Shown: positions 42,335 to 51,938, numbered from the stretch's first letter. The stretch: 64,000 nucleotides of DNA from Mucilaginibacter sp. cycad4 (GCF_034263275.1 NZ_CP139559.1:1426001-1490000), one strand, 5' to 3'. The notes: generated from the sequence alone by a model not told the origin. Made by a program: numbers and translations.

Positions 42335-42656
42335 GCGTTGATTTTTTTGATTGCGTTGATTTCGCTGATGTTTGTTTAGTAAAAAAAAGCAGGGGATCGT
42401 GTGATTCCCTCCCTTGGGAGGGTGTAGGGAGGGGTTTCATCGCCAAACTTATTCGCTTTAATGATGTAGAAACCCCTCCCTGCCATAACACATTCCAACC
42501 ACACCCCTCCCAAGGGAGGGAATTTAGAAAAGCCTGTGGCCGGTGTTATCACCGCGCCGCAAATATTCTACCAATGGTCAAAGGTTTTTTACCGTTGGTC
42601 AAAGTAATTTTATGGAGCGATGGGTTGTGACTTCTTTTGATCAAAAAGAAGAAATT
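42335..42656. other. 322-bp spacer between dinB and the acyltransferase gene
   Basis: Contains the nested palindrome at 42404-42523. The remainder (42524-42656) is an open frame upstream of the acyltransferase but does not resemble protein. No promoter is clearly seen. Confidence 0.5.
42404..42523. repeat. Nested palindromic element (CCCTCCCTTGGGAGGG type)
   Basis: Outer arms attccctcccttgggagggt (from 42404) and their near-complement (42501-42523), each containing the self-palindrome ccctcccttgggaggg or its close relative. The inner stem gggaggggtttc (42427-42438) pairs with gaaacccctccc (42469-42480). A long RNA hairpin is expected. Confidence 0.75.
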
Positions 42657-43871
42657 ATGGAAACCACACAACGTCAAACTTACCTCGATTGGTTGAGGAT
42701 CTTATCCATATTGGGGGTGTTATTTTTTCATTCGGCAATGCCTTTTGTTGCCGAGGATGGCTGGCACATCAAAAATCACGAAACCAGCAACCTGATGATG
42801 GAATCAAATCATTTTTTGCACCTTTTTCGCATGCCGCTGCTCTTTTTTATTTCAGGTACCGTGAGTTACTACATGATGCAGCGGCGTTCTACACTCAGTT
42901 TCATAGGTTTGCGTTTCCGCCGGCTTTTTATTCCGCTTTTGGTGGGCATGTTCATCATTGTGCCGCCGCAAATCTACATGGAACGTTTGGCCAATGGCTA
43001 CAAAGGGTCGTTCCTGGATTTTTATCCAAGTACATTTAGCTTTCAGCCTTATCCTAAAGGTAATTTCAGCTGGCACCACCTTTGGTTTATCGCCTACCTG
43101 TTTCTTTATGATCTGATATTTGCGCCTTTATTTGCCTGGATGATCTCGCCCCAAAGCAATACCTTTAAACAAAGACTTACCATTTTGGCTAAAGGGAAAT
43201 TTGTATACCTACTAATGCTACCCGGAATCCTGTGGTTTACCTTTACCAGCTGGGACCTGCCCGAAACCAACGACCTGATCCATGACGGTAGTTACTTTGT
43301 TTACTGGCTGTTTTTTCTGCTGGCTGGCTTTATCTGTATCCTTCAGCCTAAACTGATGGACAGTCTTGAGCGGAACCGCCGTTTCGCCTTAACCATCGGT
43401 TTTTTAAGCCTGATGACATGGGAAGTAATGCGCTGGAACGGCATCGAACCATTGCATCCCCTCTGGCCTTTTCAAAATATCGCGTTTTCGTATGCCTTTA
43501 CGGCTTTGCGGCCAATAATTGCCTGGGGATGGGTGCTGGCGCTGGTTGGCTATGGCAAGCATTATCTTAACCGTACCCACAGGGTACTTAATTATTTAAA
43601 CCAGGCGGTATATCCGTTTTACATATTGCACCAAACCGTTATTGTGTTATTGGCCTATTATATTGTGCAAACGCAAAATGAAAGCATCCTTTCAAAATAC
43701 GTTTATACCGTGGGCATTACCTTTTTTGTAACGGTGCTTATCTATCATTTACTGGTTCGCCCGTACGCGTTAACCCGGTTTTTATTCGGTATGAAACCCA
43801 GGGATAAACGTAAATCAATTATCGAATTACCTTTAGAAGAAATAAAGCCTGTTGAAGCGCTTTCTACATGA
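42657..43871 (+). CDS. Acyltransferase-3 (OpgC-like) integral membrane protein
   Basis: 404 residues from ATG 42657, about ten membrane spans. Family signs: LDWLRILSILGVLFFHSAMPF with the catalytic-type His near the first span, HLFRMPLLFFISGT and late FYILHQTVIVLLAYY. Such proteins O-acylate polysaccharides or glucans at the inner membrane. The two-component pair begins 18 bp downstream, so the three genes probably form an operon. Confidence 0.85.
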   Translation: METTQRQTYLDWLRILSILGVLFFHSAMPFVAEDGWHIKNHETSNLMMESNHFLHLFRMPLLFFISGTVSYYMMQRRSTLSFIGLRFRRLFIPLLVGMFIIVPPQIYMERLANGYKGSFLDFYPSTFSFQPYPKGNFSWHHLWFIAYLFLYDLIFAPLFAWMISPQSNTFKQRLTILAKGKFVYLLMLPGILWFTFTSWDLPETNDLIHDGSYFVYWLFFLLAGFICILQPKLMDSLERNRRFALTIGFLSLMTWEVMRWNGIEPLHPLWPFQNIAFSYAFTALRPIIAWGWVLALVGYGKHYLNRTHRVLNYLNQAVYPFYILHQTVIVLLAYYIVQTQNESILSKYVYTVGITFFVTVLIYHLLVRPYALTRFLFGMKPRDKRKSIIELPLEEIKPVEALST

Positions 43872-43889
43872 AATTTTTAATTTAACAGT

Positions 43890-44933
43890 ATGAAATTTTT
43901 CAGGAAGTACATTTTTCCGGCATTGTATGGCTTATTGGTATATTTTACCATACGGCTATTGCATGATACTGACATTGGCCAGCATTTTTGGGAAAGGGAT
44001 TTTTATGTTAATGGCATTGAAATGGCCTGTTCAATATTGGTGGGCTATTTGGCAATCTACATTTTTGAAAGGCTTTTTACGTACTATGACAGGCGCCGGA
44101 CCGTACAGCTATCCTACAGGGCCGTAGTGCGGGAGTTGGCCATATTGGGGGGAGCAAATTTGATATTGGTGAACGTAGTATTTGTTCCGATGGTAATGGC
44201 CCTGCACGTAACCCAGGGCATAGATGAGTTATTGCCATGGGCAGATGTGGCCGATATTAATATGATCCCCACCTTGTACGCTATTGTTTATTATGGCATT
44301 GCACGTAGCAGCACCTGGCTAAAGGCTTATGTAAATAATAAGATGCAACTGGAAAAGTTAACCAATGACCAACTGGAAACGGAGTTGAAGTTTTTGAAAG
44401 CCCAGTACCATCCGCATTTTTTATTTAATGCGCTGAACACTATTTATTTCCAGATGGATGATGATGTGCCCGGTGCCAAAAAGAGTACCGAGTTATTATC
44501 GAGCCTTTTGCGCTATCAGCTTTATGACCAACACCAGCAAGTGCCCATTAAGCAGGAACTGGAGTATCTTGAAAATTATATCCGCCTGCAGCAGATCAGG
44601 GCGAGCAGCAAAATGCAGCTTAGTGTTAATTTTGAAGGATGTTTAACCGATCAGCTGATTTATCCGCTGCTCTTGCTGCCACTGGTTGAAAACGCCTTTA
44701 AATATATAGGAGGTGAATATAAAATAGCTATTGAAGGATGCATTATTGACGATAAATTTGTTTTTAAAGTTTATAACGATGTGCCGGTTAATATGAAGGC
44801 CCCTGATAGCTACAGCGGCATTGGTTTAGAAAATTTAGGCCGTAGGTTACAGCTACTTTACCCGGGTAAACATAAGCTAACTGCAGGTCGCGAAGACGAT
44901 CATTACACAGCGATACTTGAATTGAATATATAA
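43890..44933 (+). CDS. LytS/YehU-type sensor histidine kinase
   Basis: 347 residues. Four membrane spans (about 8-140) without a separate sensor domain, a short coiled coil, and the His_kinase box LKAQYHPHFLFNALNTIYF with His176. ATPase motifs are LLPLVENAFKYI and SGIGLENLGRRLQLLY. It phosphorylates the LytTR regulator encoded 3 bp downstream. The signal is unknown. Confidence 0.92.
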   Translation: MKFFRKYIFPALYGLLVYFTIRLLHDTDIGQHFWERDFYVNGIEMACSILVGYLAIYIFERLFTYYDRRRTVQLSYRAVVRELAILGGANLILVNVVFVPMVMALHVTQGIDELLPWADVADINMIPTLYAIVYYGIARSSTWLKAYVNNKMQLEKLTNDQLETELKFLKAQYHPHFLFNALNTIYFQMDDDVPGAKKSTELLSSLLRYQLYDQHQQVPIKQELEYLENYIRLQQIRASSKMQLSVNFEGCLTDQLIYPLLLLPLVENAFKYIGGEYKIAIEGCIIDDKFVFKVYNDVPVNMKAPDSYSGIGLENLGRRLQLLYPGKHKLTAGREDDHYTAILELNI

Positions 44934-44936
44934 AAG

Positions 44937-45635
44937 ATGGCATTAATTAGCTGCATTATTACCGACGATGAGCCCTTTGCCCGTAAGGGTTTGGAAGGCT
45001 ATGTTTCAAAAGCCGGTTTTTTTGACCTGAAAGCACAATGTGAAGACGCAATGGAATTGGGGGCCTTGCTGGCCCGGCAACAGGTAGACCTGCTGTTCCT
45101 TGATATCCAGATGCCGCACTTAACCGGCGTTGAATTTATTCGTTCGCTGCCCAATCCGCCCAAAGTGATCTTCACGACGGCATTTAAAGAATATGCTACC
45201 GATGGTTTTGATCTGGATGTGCTCGACTACCTGCTTAAACCCATTCCGTTTGAGCGCTTTATGAAGGCTGCCTTTAAAGCTAAGGATTACTTTGATTTAA
45301 GAAACAACGCAGAAGTTGCTGACTACCTGTTTGTTAAAAGTAATGGTAAGCTCGAAAAGATAATTTTTGACGATGTGCTGTTCATCAAAGGCATGGAAAA
45401 TTATGTAGAGGTTTATACCCCTGCGCGTAAGATCATAACCCACAGTACTCTGCGGGCCTTTGCCGAAAAACTGCCTTCGCGTAAATTCATGCAAACGCAT
45501 AAATCATACATTGTTGCCAATAATAAAATTACATCGATAGAGGGGAATATGCTGAATATTGGCACGTTTGAGGTCCCGATCAGCAGGCAGCTTAAAGACC
45601 AGGTAATGCATACCCTTATTAATCAATCAAGGTAG
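44937..45635 (+). CDS. LytTR-family response regulator
   Basis: 232 residues. Receiver domain with ITDDEPFARKGLE and the phosphoacceptor Asp56 (LLFLDIQMPHLTG), then KPIPFERF. LytTR DNA-binding domain from about 130 (FVKSNGKLEKI; MENYVEVYT; FMQTHKSYIVAN). Partner of the adjacent sensor kinase; the target genes are not evident, though the acyltransferase upstream is a candidate. Confidence 0.94.
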   Translation: MALISCIITDDEPFARKGLEGYVSKAGFFDLKAQCEDAMELGALLARQQVDLLFLDIQMPHLTGVEFIRSLPNPPKVIFTTAFKEYATDGFDLDVLDYLLKPIPFERFMKAAFKAKDYFDLRNNAEVADYLFVKSNGKLEKIIFDDVLFIKGMENYVEVYTPARKIITHSTLRAFAEKLPSRKFMQTHKSYIVANNKITSIEGNMLNIGTFEVPISRQLKDQVMHTLINQSR

Positions 45636-45698
45636 CATCAGGTTTTAAATAATCAGAATCAGAAATTTTTACACGAATTGCTTTTGACGTTTGCTACA

Positions 45699-45760
45699 AT
45701 TAATCGAATTACACGAATTTTTTAATGATGTAAATTTAAAATTCGTGTAATTAGATTAAT
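45699..45760. repeat. GAATTACACGAAT-type inverted repeat
   Basis: 22-bp arms (45699-45720 and 45739-45760) differing at one position, sequence attaatcgaattacacgaat. Related sequence occurs at 51938-52073. It sits after the LytTR gene and may be a terminator or a dispersed element. Confidence 0.7.
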
Positions 45761-45896
45761 TCGGAAAAATTAGTATGGAAATTTCTTATTTGTTCGCTTC
45801 TTTTCAGCATATATTTTTTAAAGTGATTTCCCTGTATATAATTAAAACTATTTTGTAATATGCATTATTCTACTGTTGCATTACTTACAAAACCTC

Positions 45897-48482
45897 ATGG
45901 GCGGTAAAAACCTGTTCAAAGCTTTATCCTTTTTTTTAACGGCAGGCCTATGCTTAGCCGCCAATATTTCATATGCTCAAACCCGTGCCGATAGCGTTAA
46001 ACTTGCTATCGAGCCGTCTTATAATAATGTAAGCGGTACCCACCAGTTTTTCCTGGGGGATAATTACCGCAAACTTTGGGCTGCGCCTGTTACTCTTCCT
46101 ATATTTCATCTTAACGGCGAAAAAGGCGGTCTCAAGATACTGCAAAGGGGCGGAGGCAAGCAAACCAAATCATTACGCCTGCAGGATCCTACCGGGCAGC
46201 AATGGGTACTGCGCACCATTCAAAAATATCCCGAAAAAGGCTTGCCTGTTGATCTGCGGCAAACGGTAGCTAAAGATATTTTGCAAGACCAGGTGTCGGC
46301 TGCACATCCATTCTCGGCACTCACCGTGCCACCGCTGGCTGAGGCGTTGGGCGTTCCGCATTCAAACCCTAAAATTGTTTATGTTCCTGATGATCCTGCT
46401 TTTGGTGAGTATCAAAAGGATTTTGCCAACCAGGTGTTTTTATTTGAAGAGCGTGAGCCGCTCGATGCCGAAAAAACAGATAATACCGAAAAGGTACAAC
46501 GCAAACTACAAAATGATAATGATAACCGGGTCGATCAAAAGATAGTGCTCCGCGCCCGCCTGCTGGATATGCTTTTGGGCGATTGGGACAGGCATGAAGA
46601 TCAATGGCGCTGGGAGAAGATCGACGGAAAACATGAAACCGTTTACGAACCTGTTCCGCGTGATCGTGACCAGGTATATTATAAAACATCGGGCGTATTG
46701 CCCTGGATCGTAGCGCACCAATGGCTTAAATCAAAGTTTCAGGGTTATAGCGATGAGATCAGGGATATCAATGGATGGAATTTCAATGCCCGCTATTTCG
46801 ACCGCTATTTCCTGAACCAATTGAGCGAAGAGGACTGGAAAGAGCAGATAGCCTACGTGCAAAGCAAATTGACCGATGACCTGATCAAAAAAGCGGTGCA
46901 TTTAATGCCCGATACTATTTACAAACTTTCGGGTCCGGAGATCATCGGCAAAATGATAGCGCGGCGTAATATTCTGCAAAAACAGGCGCTTGAGTATTAT
47001 AAATTTATCTCGATATATGTAGATGTTCCGGCGAGTGATAAAACGGATAAGTTCACCATCGCCCATGAAAGTAATGGCGATATCACCCTTACTGTAAACA
47101 AAATAAAAAAAGACGGCAGCGTTGATAAGGTTACGTACCAGCGTACTTTTAAACCTGATGTTACCAAAGAAATCAGGATGTATGGTTTTGATGGTGATGA
47201 TGTTTTTAATGTAACCGGCTCAACGCCATCGCCAATAATCGTACGGATGATAGGCGGGGAGGGTATGGATACATTTGCGGTTGACAGCAGTTTGAACAAT
47301 AAAGGCAAAACTTATATTTATGACCGTTCGGATCAGAAGAATGTACTGCCTTCATCATCCATTGCCAAAAACCGAACCTCGACGGATACCGCTGTAAATA
47401 ACTATGATAAAACCGCCTTTAAGTTCGACAGGTTTGAACCCATCATTTTAGCCAATTACAGCAATGATATCGGTGTTTTGTTGATAGGAGGTTTCTCATA
47501 TGAACGGCACGGCTTTCGCAAAGAGCCGTATGCTTTCCGCGAAGAGTTTCTAACCAATTATTCGTTGCAACGCAAATCATTTCTGTTTACTTATATGGCC
47601 GACTGGAAAAAAGCCATCGGCGAAAATGATCTGCGGATCAACCTGCTTTCGCGCGGGCCGAGCAACCTGAGCAACTTTTTTGGGATAGGGAATAATACCG
47701 TTTTTGAAAATAAGGATGACAGGAAGATCTCCTACTATCGTAACCGTTATGACTATGTTACCGGTGATGTTTCCCTCCACCGCGATTTTGGAAACCTGCA
47801 TGTAAGCGCCGGGGTTGCAGGTCAGTTTTATAACAGCAAATCATCAAATAATACCGAAAGATTTTTGAGTGGTTATAATGCGGCTTTTCCGGATGAGAAA
47901 GTATTTGGCACCAAAGTTTACGGCGGTTTAACAGCCAACGCAACGGTGGATACCAGGAATAAACTGATCATTCCGACACAAGGCATTTTATGGACAACCA
48001 CAGTAAGTGGCTTTAGTGGTGGCGGTTCGGGAAGCCACAATACTTACGGGCAGATATTATCAGAGTTTAGTTTCTATCTCAATCCGGATAAAGACTCGGT
48101 ACTGGTAATAGCTAATCGTACAGGCCTGGGAACTACGGTAGGCAATGCCGCATATTTCCAGCAGATGAAGCTCGGGGGTGCGCAAAACTTCAGGGGCTTT
48201 CATACCAACAGGTTTACCGGTCGTACAATTGCTTATAACAATCTTGAACTGCGGTTAAAAGTGCTTGATTTTACCTCGTACCTGTTGCCTGGTTCATTCG
48301 GTTTAATTGGCTTTAATGACGTTGGCAGGGTATGGGTTCCCGGCGAATCATCTGACCGCTGGCATGACGGCTACGGGGGCGGCCTCTACATTATTCCGGC
48401 TCAATTGGTGCTGATAGAAGCGGTAATGGGTTTCTCAAAAGAAGGATCACTGCCTTATATATCCATTGGGTTTAGGTTTTAA
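45897..48482 (+). CDS. BamA/TamA-type outer-membrane barrel with kinase-like periplasmic domain
   Basis: 861 residues from ATG 45897. Signal peptide (MGGKNLFKALSFFLTAGLCL...SYAQ). Residues about 60-265 carry kinase-like elements: KSLRLQDPTGQQWVLRTIQK, PLAEALGVPHSNPKIVYV, MLLGDWDRHEDQWRWEK (DRH loop) and VPRDRDQVYYK. Then a beta region. The C-terminal 16-strand-like barrel has the conserved L6 segment KLGGAQNFRGFHTNRFTGR and ends ISIGFRF with terminal Phe. The role is unknown; the barrel call is firm and the kinase relation is an inference. Confidence 0.8.
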   Translation: MGGKNLFKALSFFLTAGLCLAANISYAQTRADSVKLAIEPSYNNVSGTHQFFLGDNYRKLWAAPVTLPIFHLNGEKGGLKILQRGGGKQTKSLRLQDPTGQQWVLRTIQKYPEKGLPVDLRQTVAKDILQDQVSAAHPFSALTVPPLAEALGVPHSNPKIVYVPDDPAFGEYQKDFANQVFLFEEREPLDAEKTDNTEKVQRKLQNDNDNRVDQKIVLRARLLDMLLGDWDRHEDQWRWEKIDGKHETVYEPVPRDRDQVYYKTSGVLPWIVAHQWLKSKFQGYSDEIRDINGWNFNARYFDRYFLNQLSEEDWKEQIAYVQSKLTDDLIKKAVHLMPDTIYKLSGPEIIGKMIARRNILQKQALEYYKFISIYVDVPASDKTDKFTIAHESNGDITLTVNKIKKDGSVDKVTYQRTFKPDVTKEIRMYGFDGDDVFNVTGSTPSPIIVRMIGGEGMDTFAVDSSLNNKGKTYIYDRSDQKNVLPSSSIAKNRTSTDTAVNNYDKTAFKFDRFEPIILANYSNDIGVLLIGGFSYERHGFRKEPYAFREEFLTNYSLQRKSFLFTYMADWKKAIGENDLRINLLSRGPSNLSNFFGIGNNTVFENKDDRKISYYRNRYDYVTGDVSLHRDFGNLHVSAGVAGQFYNSKSSNNTERFLSGYNAAFPDEKVFGTKVYGGLTANATVDTRNKLIIPTQGILWTTTVSGFSGGGSGSHNTYGQILSEFSFYLNPDKDSVLVIANRTGLGTTVGNAAYFQQMKLGGAQNFRGFHTNRFTGRTIAYNNLELRLKVLDFTSYLLPGSFGLIGFNDVGRVWVPGESSDRWHDGYGGGLYIIPAQLVLIEAVMGFSKEGSLPYISIGFRF

Positions 48483-48489
48483 AATAACT

Positions 48490-48550
48490 GCCGCGGGTTT
48501 AGCGCAGCATAACCCGTGGTAAGCATGGTTAAAGCTTTCAGCTTAACTAA
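48490..48550. repeat. Partial copy of the 31638-31756 palindrome
   Basis: Shares ccgcgggtttagcg, aacccgtggt and gcatggttaaag/aactt with the left half of the intact element, but the complementary right arm is missing. Confidence 0.65.
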
Positions 48551-48942
48551 ATTAACCGCATTTTTTGGTGGCTCAGTTCTGTCAGTACCTTCCGGTCAAT
48601 TTTAAGTTTGAGCGAAAAATTCAAGAAAACAACCAAAAAATCACCAAAAAACAAGGGTAAATAAATTGCTTTTTGAAACGATTGTTTTTTACTCTTAAAT
48701 GTTTTATTAGTTGACTATCAGCTATTAATTGTGTTTCAGGTTAAATTTTAAGCTGTTGATTATCAGTGTGTTTTATTTTTAAGGTGTTTCGTGTTTTTAC
48801 ACTTAAAAAATGGAACAGTTGAAAAACGGCGTCGGTATGATTTCATTTTTTTATGGAGAACGGCGATTTTGGGACAGGCATATTTTTACACTTCTCCCAT
48901 AAAAATAATTACACTATCAGTCCCATAGATTACCTGCTTTTA

Positions 48943-48950
48943 TATATTTG
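48943..48950 (+). promoter_or_regulatory. -7 element TATATTTG directly before rpe
   Basis: TAnnTTTG ending three bases before ATG 48954, predicting a leaderless or near-leaderless rpe mRNA. Confidence 0.45.
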
Positions 48951-48953
48951 CAT

Positions 48954-49604
48954 ATGAATCACCTCATAGCACCATCTATCTTAGCAGCCGATTTTGCCAA
49001 CCTGCAACGCGATATTGAAATGATCAATAACAGCGAAGCCGACTGGATCCACGTTGATATTATGGATGGTATGTTTGTACCCAATATCTCTTTTGGTTTC
49101 CCGGTTGTAAGCGCAGTAAAAAAACACGCTGCCAAACCACTTGATGTTCACCTGATGATAGTTGACCCGGATCGTTACCTGAAAGCTTTTAAAGATGCCG
49201 GGGCCGATAGTATCACTGTGCACCAGGAAGCTTGTCCGCATTTGCACCGCACGGTTCAGGCCATTAAGCAATTAGGCTGTAAAGCAGCTGTTGCTATTAA
49301 CCCGGCCACCCCGGTATTTATGCTGGAAGATATTGTTGCCGATTTGGATATGGTTTTGATCATGTCTGTTAACCCCGGTTTTGGGGCCCAGTCTTTTATC
49401 GATAACACTTATAAAAAGATTAAAGAACTCAGGACACTAAGTGCCGAAAAAAATCCCGGACTGTTAATTGAAATTGACGGTGGGGTGGATGCTAACAATA
49501 TAGCAAAACTGATAGAAGCCGGAGCAAATGTGTTTGTTGCGGGCACTTCAGTGTTCTCGTCGGCCAACCAGGTGGCCGCGATATCAAAACTCAAACATGC
49601 CTAA
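48954..49604 (+). CDS. rpe: Ribulose-phosphate 3-epimerase
   Basis: 216 residues, TIM barrel: IAPSILAADFANL, WIHVDIMDGMFVPNISFG, DVHLMIVDP, MSVNPGFGAQSFI and EIDGGVDANN. Metal-dependent interconversion of ribulose-5-P and xylulose-5-P in the pentose phosphate pathway. The TTG at 48948 falls inside the -7 element, so ATG 48954 is the start. Confidence 0.96.
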   Translation: MNHLIAPSILAADFANLQRDIEMINNSEADWIHVDIMDGMFVPNISFGFPVVSAVKKHAAKPLDVHLMIVDPDRYLKAFKDAGADSITVHQEACPHLHRTVQAIKQLGCKAAVAINPATPVFMLEDIVADLDMVLIMSVNPGFGAQSFIDNTYKKIKELRTLSAEKNPGLLIEIDGGVDANNIAKLIEAGANVFVAGTSVFSSANQVAAISKLKHA

Positions 49605-49806
49605 AAGTTATTATAATGATAATAATTAAACCAGCCCTGTGGGGTTAGTTTAATTATTTGCAATCAAAGGCCCGTTTGTTGATTAATTGTATATTTTTTC
49701 AAAAAATGTAAATAATGTCTATATATTTTGTCAAATTAATTAACTTCGGCCCAACAAAATACAAACTTCCTAATAGTGTATTTAGAACCTACAATTCGTT
49801 AATTAT

Positions 49807-50874
49807 ATGAAACATAATTTTGGTGCCGGACCCGGCATTCTACCACACGAAGTTTTAAAGCAAGCTTCAGAAGCAGTTATTGATTTTAATGGTACTGGAC
49901 TCTCTTTGCTTGAAATTTCACACCGATCGAAAGAGTTTGAAGCCGTTTTAGACGAAGCTGTAAGCCTGGTAAAAGAATTATTCAACGTTCCTGAAGGTTA
50001 CTCGGTATTGTTTTTGCAAGGCGGTGCCAGCACCCAGTTTGCTTTGGCCCCTTACAACCTGTTACCTGAAGGCGGCAAAGCAGCTTATGTTGAAACCGGT
50101 GTTTGGGCCAATAAAGCTTTAAAAGAAGCTAAGTATTTTGGCGAAGTACAGGTTGTAGCTACCTCAAAAGAGGCCAACTTTACTTACATCCCTAAGGATT
50201 TTGAAATCCCGGCTGATGCTGCTTATATCCACATTACTTCTAACAATACCATTTACGGTACCCAGTTACAGGAGTTCTTTAAATCGCCAATCCCGGTGGT
50301 TTGCGATATGTCGTCAGATATTTTCAGCCGCGTGGTTAATGTTGCCGATTTTGGTTTGATTTATGCCGGTGCTCAGAAAAATATGGGCCCTGCCGGTGTT
50401 ACATTGGTTATTGTTAAGAATGACCTGCTGGATAAAACCGGTCGTAAGATCCCTGCAATGTTCAACTACCAAACTCAAATTGAAGGTGGTTCAATGTACA
50501 ATACCCCTCCGGTATTTGCTATCTACGTTTCAATGCTTACCCTTAAATGGTTAAAAGCAAAAGGTGGCGTACCGGCAATTGAGCAGGAAAACATCACCAA
50601 AGCACGTGTACTTTATGAGGAAATTGACCGTAACCCATTGTTTAAAGCAGTAGCTGCCGTTGAAGACCGCTCAAAAATGAACGTTTGCTTCGTGATGGAA
50701 AATGCTGAGTTGGAGAAACCATTCCTGAAACTTGCCGAAGAACGCGGTATAGTAGGCATTAAAGGCCATAGAAGTGTAGGCGGTTTCCGCGCTTCAATTT
50801 ACAACGCATTGCCAATAAGCAGCATCTACGCGCTGATTGACGTAATGCAGGAATTTGCTGAAAAGAATAAGTAG
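49807..50874 (+). CDS. serC: Phosphoserine aminotransferase
   Basis: 355 residues. N-terminus [42 protein letters not shown] and the PLP Lys in [17 protein letters not shown]-terminal [17 protein letters not shown]. Makes phosphoserine from phosphohydroxypyruvate. serA lies 110 bp downstream with two G/C palindromes in between. Confidence 0.96.
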   Translation: MKHNFGAGPGILPHEVLKQASEAVIDFNGTGLSLLEISHRSKEFEAVLDEAVSLVKELFNVPEGYSVLFLQGGASTQFALAPYNLLPEGGKAAYVETGVWANKALKEAKYFGEVQVVATSKEANFTYIPKDFEIPADAAYIHITSNNTIYGTQLQEFFKSPIPVVCDMSSDIFSRVVNVADFGLIYAGAQKNMGPAGVTLVIVKNDLLDKTGRKIPAMFNYQTQIEGGSMYNTPPVFAIYVSMLTLKWLKAKGGVPAIEQENITKARVLYEEIDRNPLFKAVAAVEDRSKMNVCFVMENAELEKPFLKLAEERGIVGIKGHRSVGGFRASIYNALPISSIYALIDVMQEFAEKNK

Positions 50875-50972
50875 CCCCCTAACCCCCTAAAGGGGGAACA
50901 ATAATTTAAAATAATTACCCCCGGCCCTTGAAGATGAGGAATAATCACTCCCCCTTTAGGGGGCCGGGGGGC
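50874..50972. repeat. Two G/C palindrome copies between serC and serA
   Basis: Copy one is gccccctaaccccctaaaggggg (about 50874-50897), abutting the serC TAG; copy two is ctccccctttagggggccgggg (50948-50972), 12 bp before the serA ATG. Their orientations are opposite, so the pair could also fold on each other. Confidence 0.75.
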
Positions 50973-50984
50973 AAAACTTTAGAC

Positions 50985-51938
50985 ATGATCAAAATATTAG
51001 CTAATGACGGTATCGACCCGATAGGTAAAAAAATGCTGGAAGATGCCGGCTTTTTTGTTGATACCAACAATATCCCACAGGACGAGCTTCCTGAAAAATT
51101 GAAAAACTATGACGCTATTACCGTACGTAGTGCTACTAAAGTACGCAAAGCATTAATCGACGCTACGCCTAACCTGAAACTGATCGGTCGCGGTGGTGTA
51201 GGTGTTGATAATATTGACGTTGATTATGCCAAAGAAAAAGGCATCGGTGTTTACAATACTCCGGCATCATCTTCTTTATCAGTAGCTGAACTGGTATTTG
51301 CCAGCCTATTTGGTTCTGTACGTTTTTTACCAGACAGCAATCGCAAAATGCCGGTTGATGGCGGCACTAAATTCAACGATCTGAAAAAAGCTTATGCCAA
51401 AGGTGTTGAGCTTCGCGGTAAAACTTTAGGTATCGTAGGTTTTGGCCGTATCGGCAGGGAAGTAGCTAAAATAGCTATCGGTGTTGGTATGGATGTTTTA
51501 GCTTATGACCTTTTTGATTTCAACCCTGAGCTGGATCTTGTTTTAGGCGGTGGTATTGCTGTTAAAGCATCTGTTAAAAAATCTACACTTGATGAAATTA
51601 TCACTACTGCTGATTTCATTACGTTGCATACTCCATTTATCGACAAAGCTCTTTTGGGTGCCGAAGAATTGGCTAAAACTAAAAAAGGTGTTGGCCTGGT
51701 AAATATTTCACGCGGCGGTTTGATCGACGAGCTTGCTTTGGTTGATGCTTTAAACAGCGGCCAGGTTTCATTTGCAGCACTTGACGTGTTCGATAATGAG
51801 CCAACCCCTCGTGCTGAGATCTTAACTCATCCAAAAATTTCCCTAACCCCTCATATTGGTGCAGCTACCAACGAGGCCCAGGAAAGGATTGGTGTTGAGC
51901 TTGCAAGCCTGATCATCGATCATTTCAAAAAAGCATAA
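50985..51938 (+). CDS. serA: D-3-phosphoglycerate dehydrogenase
   Basis: 317 residues from ATG 50985 (MIKILANDGIDPIGKK). The longer TTG frame would translate a palindrome and is rejected. NAD motif LGIVGFGRIGREVAKIA; catalytic Arg in NISRGGLIDE, Glu in DVFDNEPTP and His in TPHIGAATNEAQ. Short form without an ACT domain, so no serine feedback site. First step of serine synthesis; pairs with serC. Confidence 0.95.
   Translation: MIKILANDGIDPIGKKMLEDAGFFVDTNNIPQDELPEKLKNYDAITVRSATKVRKALIDATPNLKLIGRGGVGVDNIDVDYAKEKGIGVYNTPASSSLSVAELVFASLFGSVRFLPDSNRKMPVDGGTKFNDLKKAYAKGVELRGKTLGIVGFGRIGREVAKIAIGVGMDVLAYDLFDFNPELDLVLGGGIAVKASVKKSTLDEIITTADFITLHTPFIDKALLGAEELAKTKKGVGLVNISRGGLIDELALVDALNSGQVSFAALDVFDNEPTPRAEILTHPKISLTPHIGAATNEAQERIGVELASLIIDHFKKA

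Larger units (their letters stand above)
48483..48953. other. 471-bp spacer before rpe
   Basis: Begins with a partial copy of the ccgcgggtttagcg palindrome family (48490-48550, left part only). The rest is AT-rich with short repeats (gactatcagc/gattatcagt; gtgtttttacac). A -7 element lies at its end. No gene seen. Confidence 0.5.

Noticed and set aside
42543..42656. 38-residue N-terminal extension of the acyltransferase
   Set aside because: It does not resemble a membrane-protein start; METTQRQTYLDWLR at 42657 matches the family.
50928..50984. 19-residue extension of SerA through the palindrome
   Set aside because: It needs a TTG start; MIKILANDGID at 50985 is the usual SerA N-terminus.
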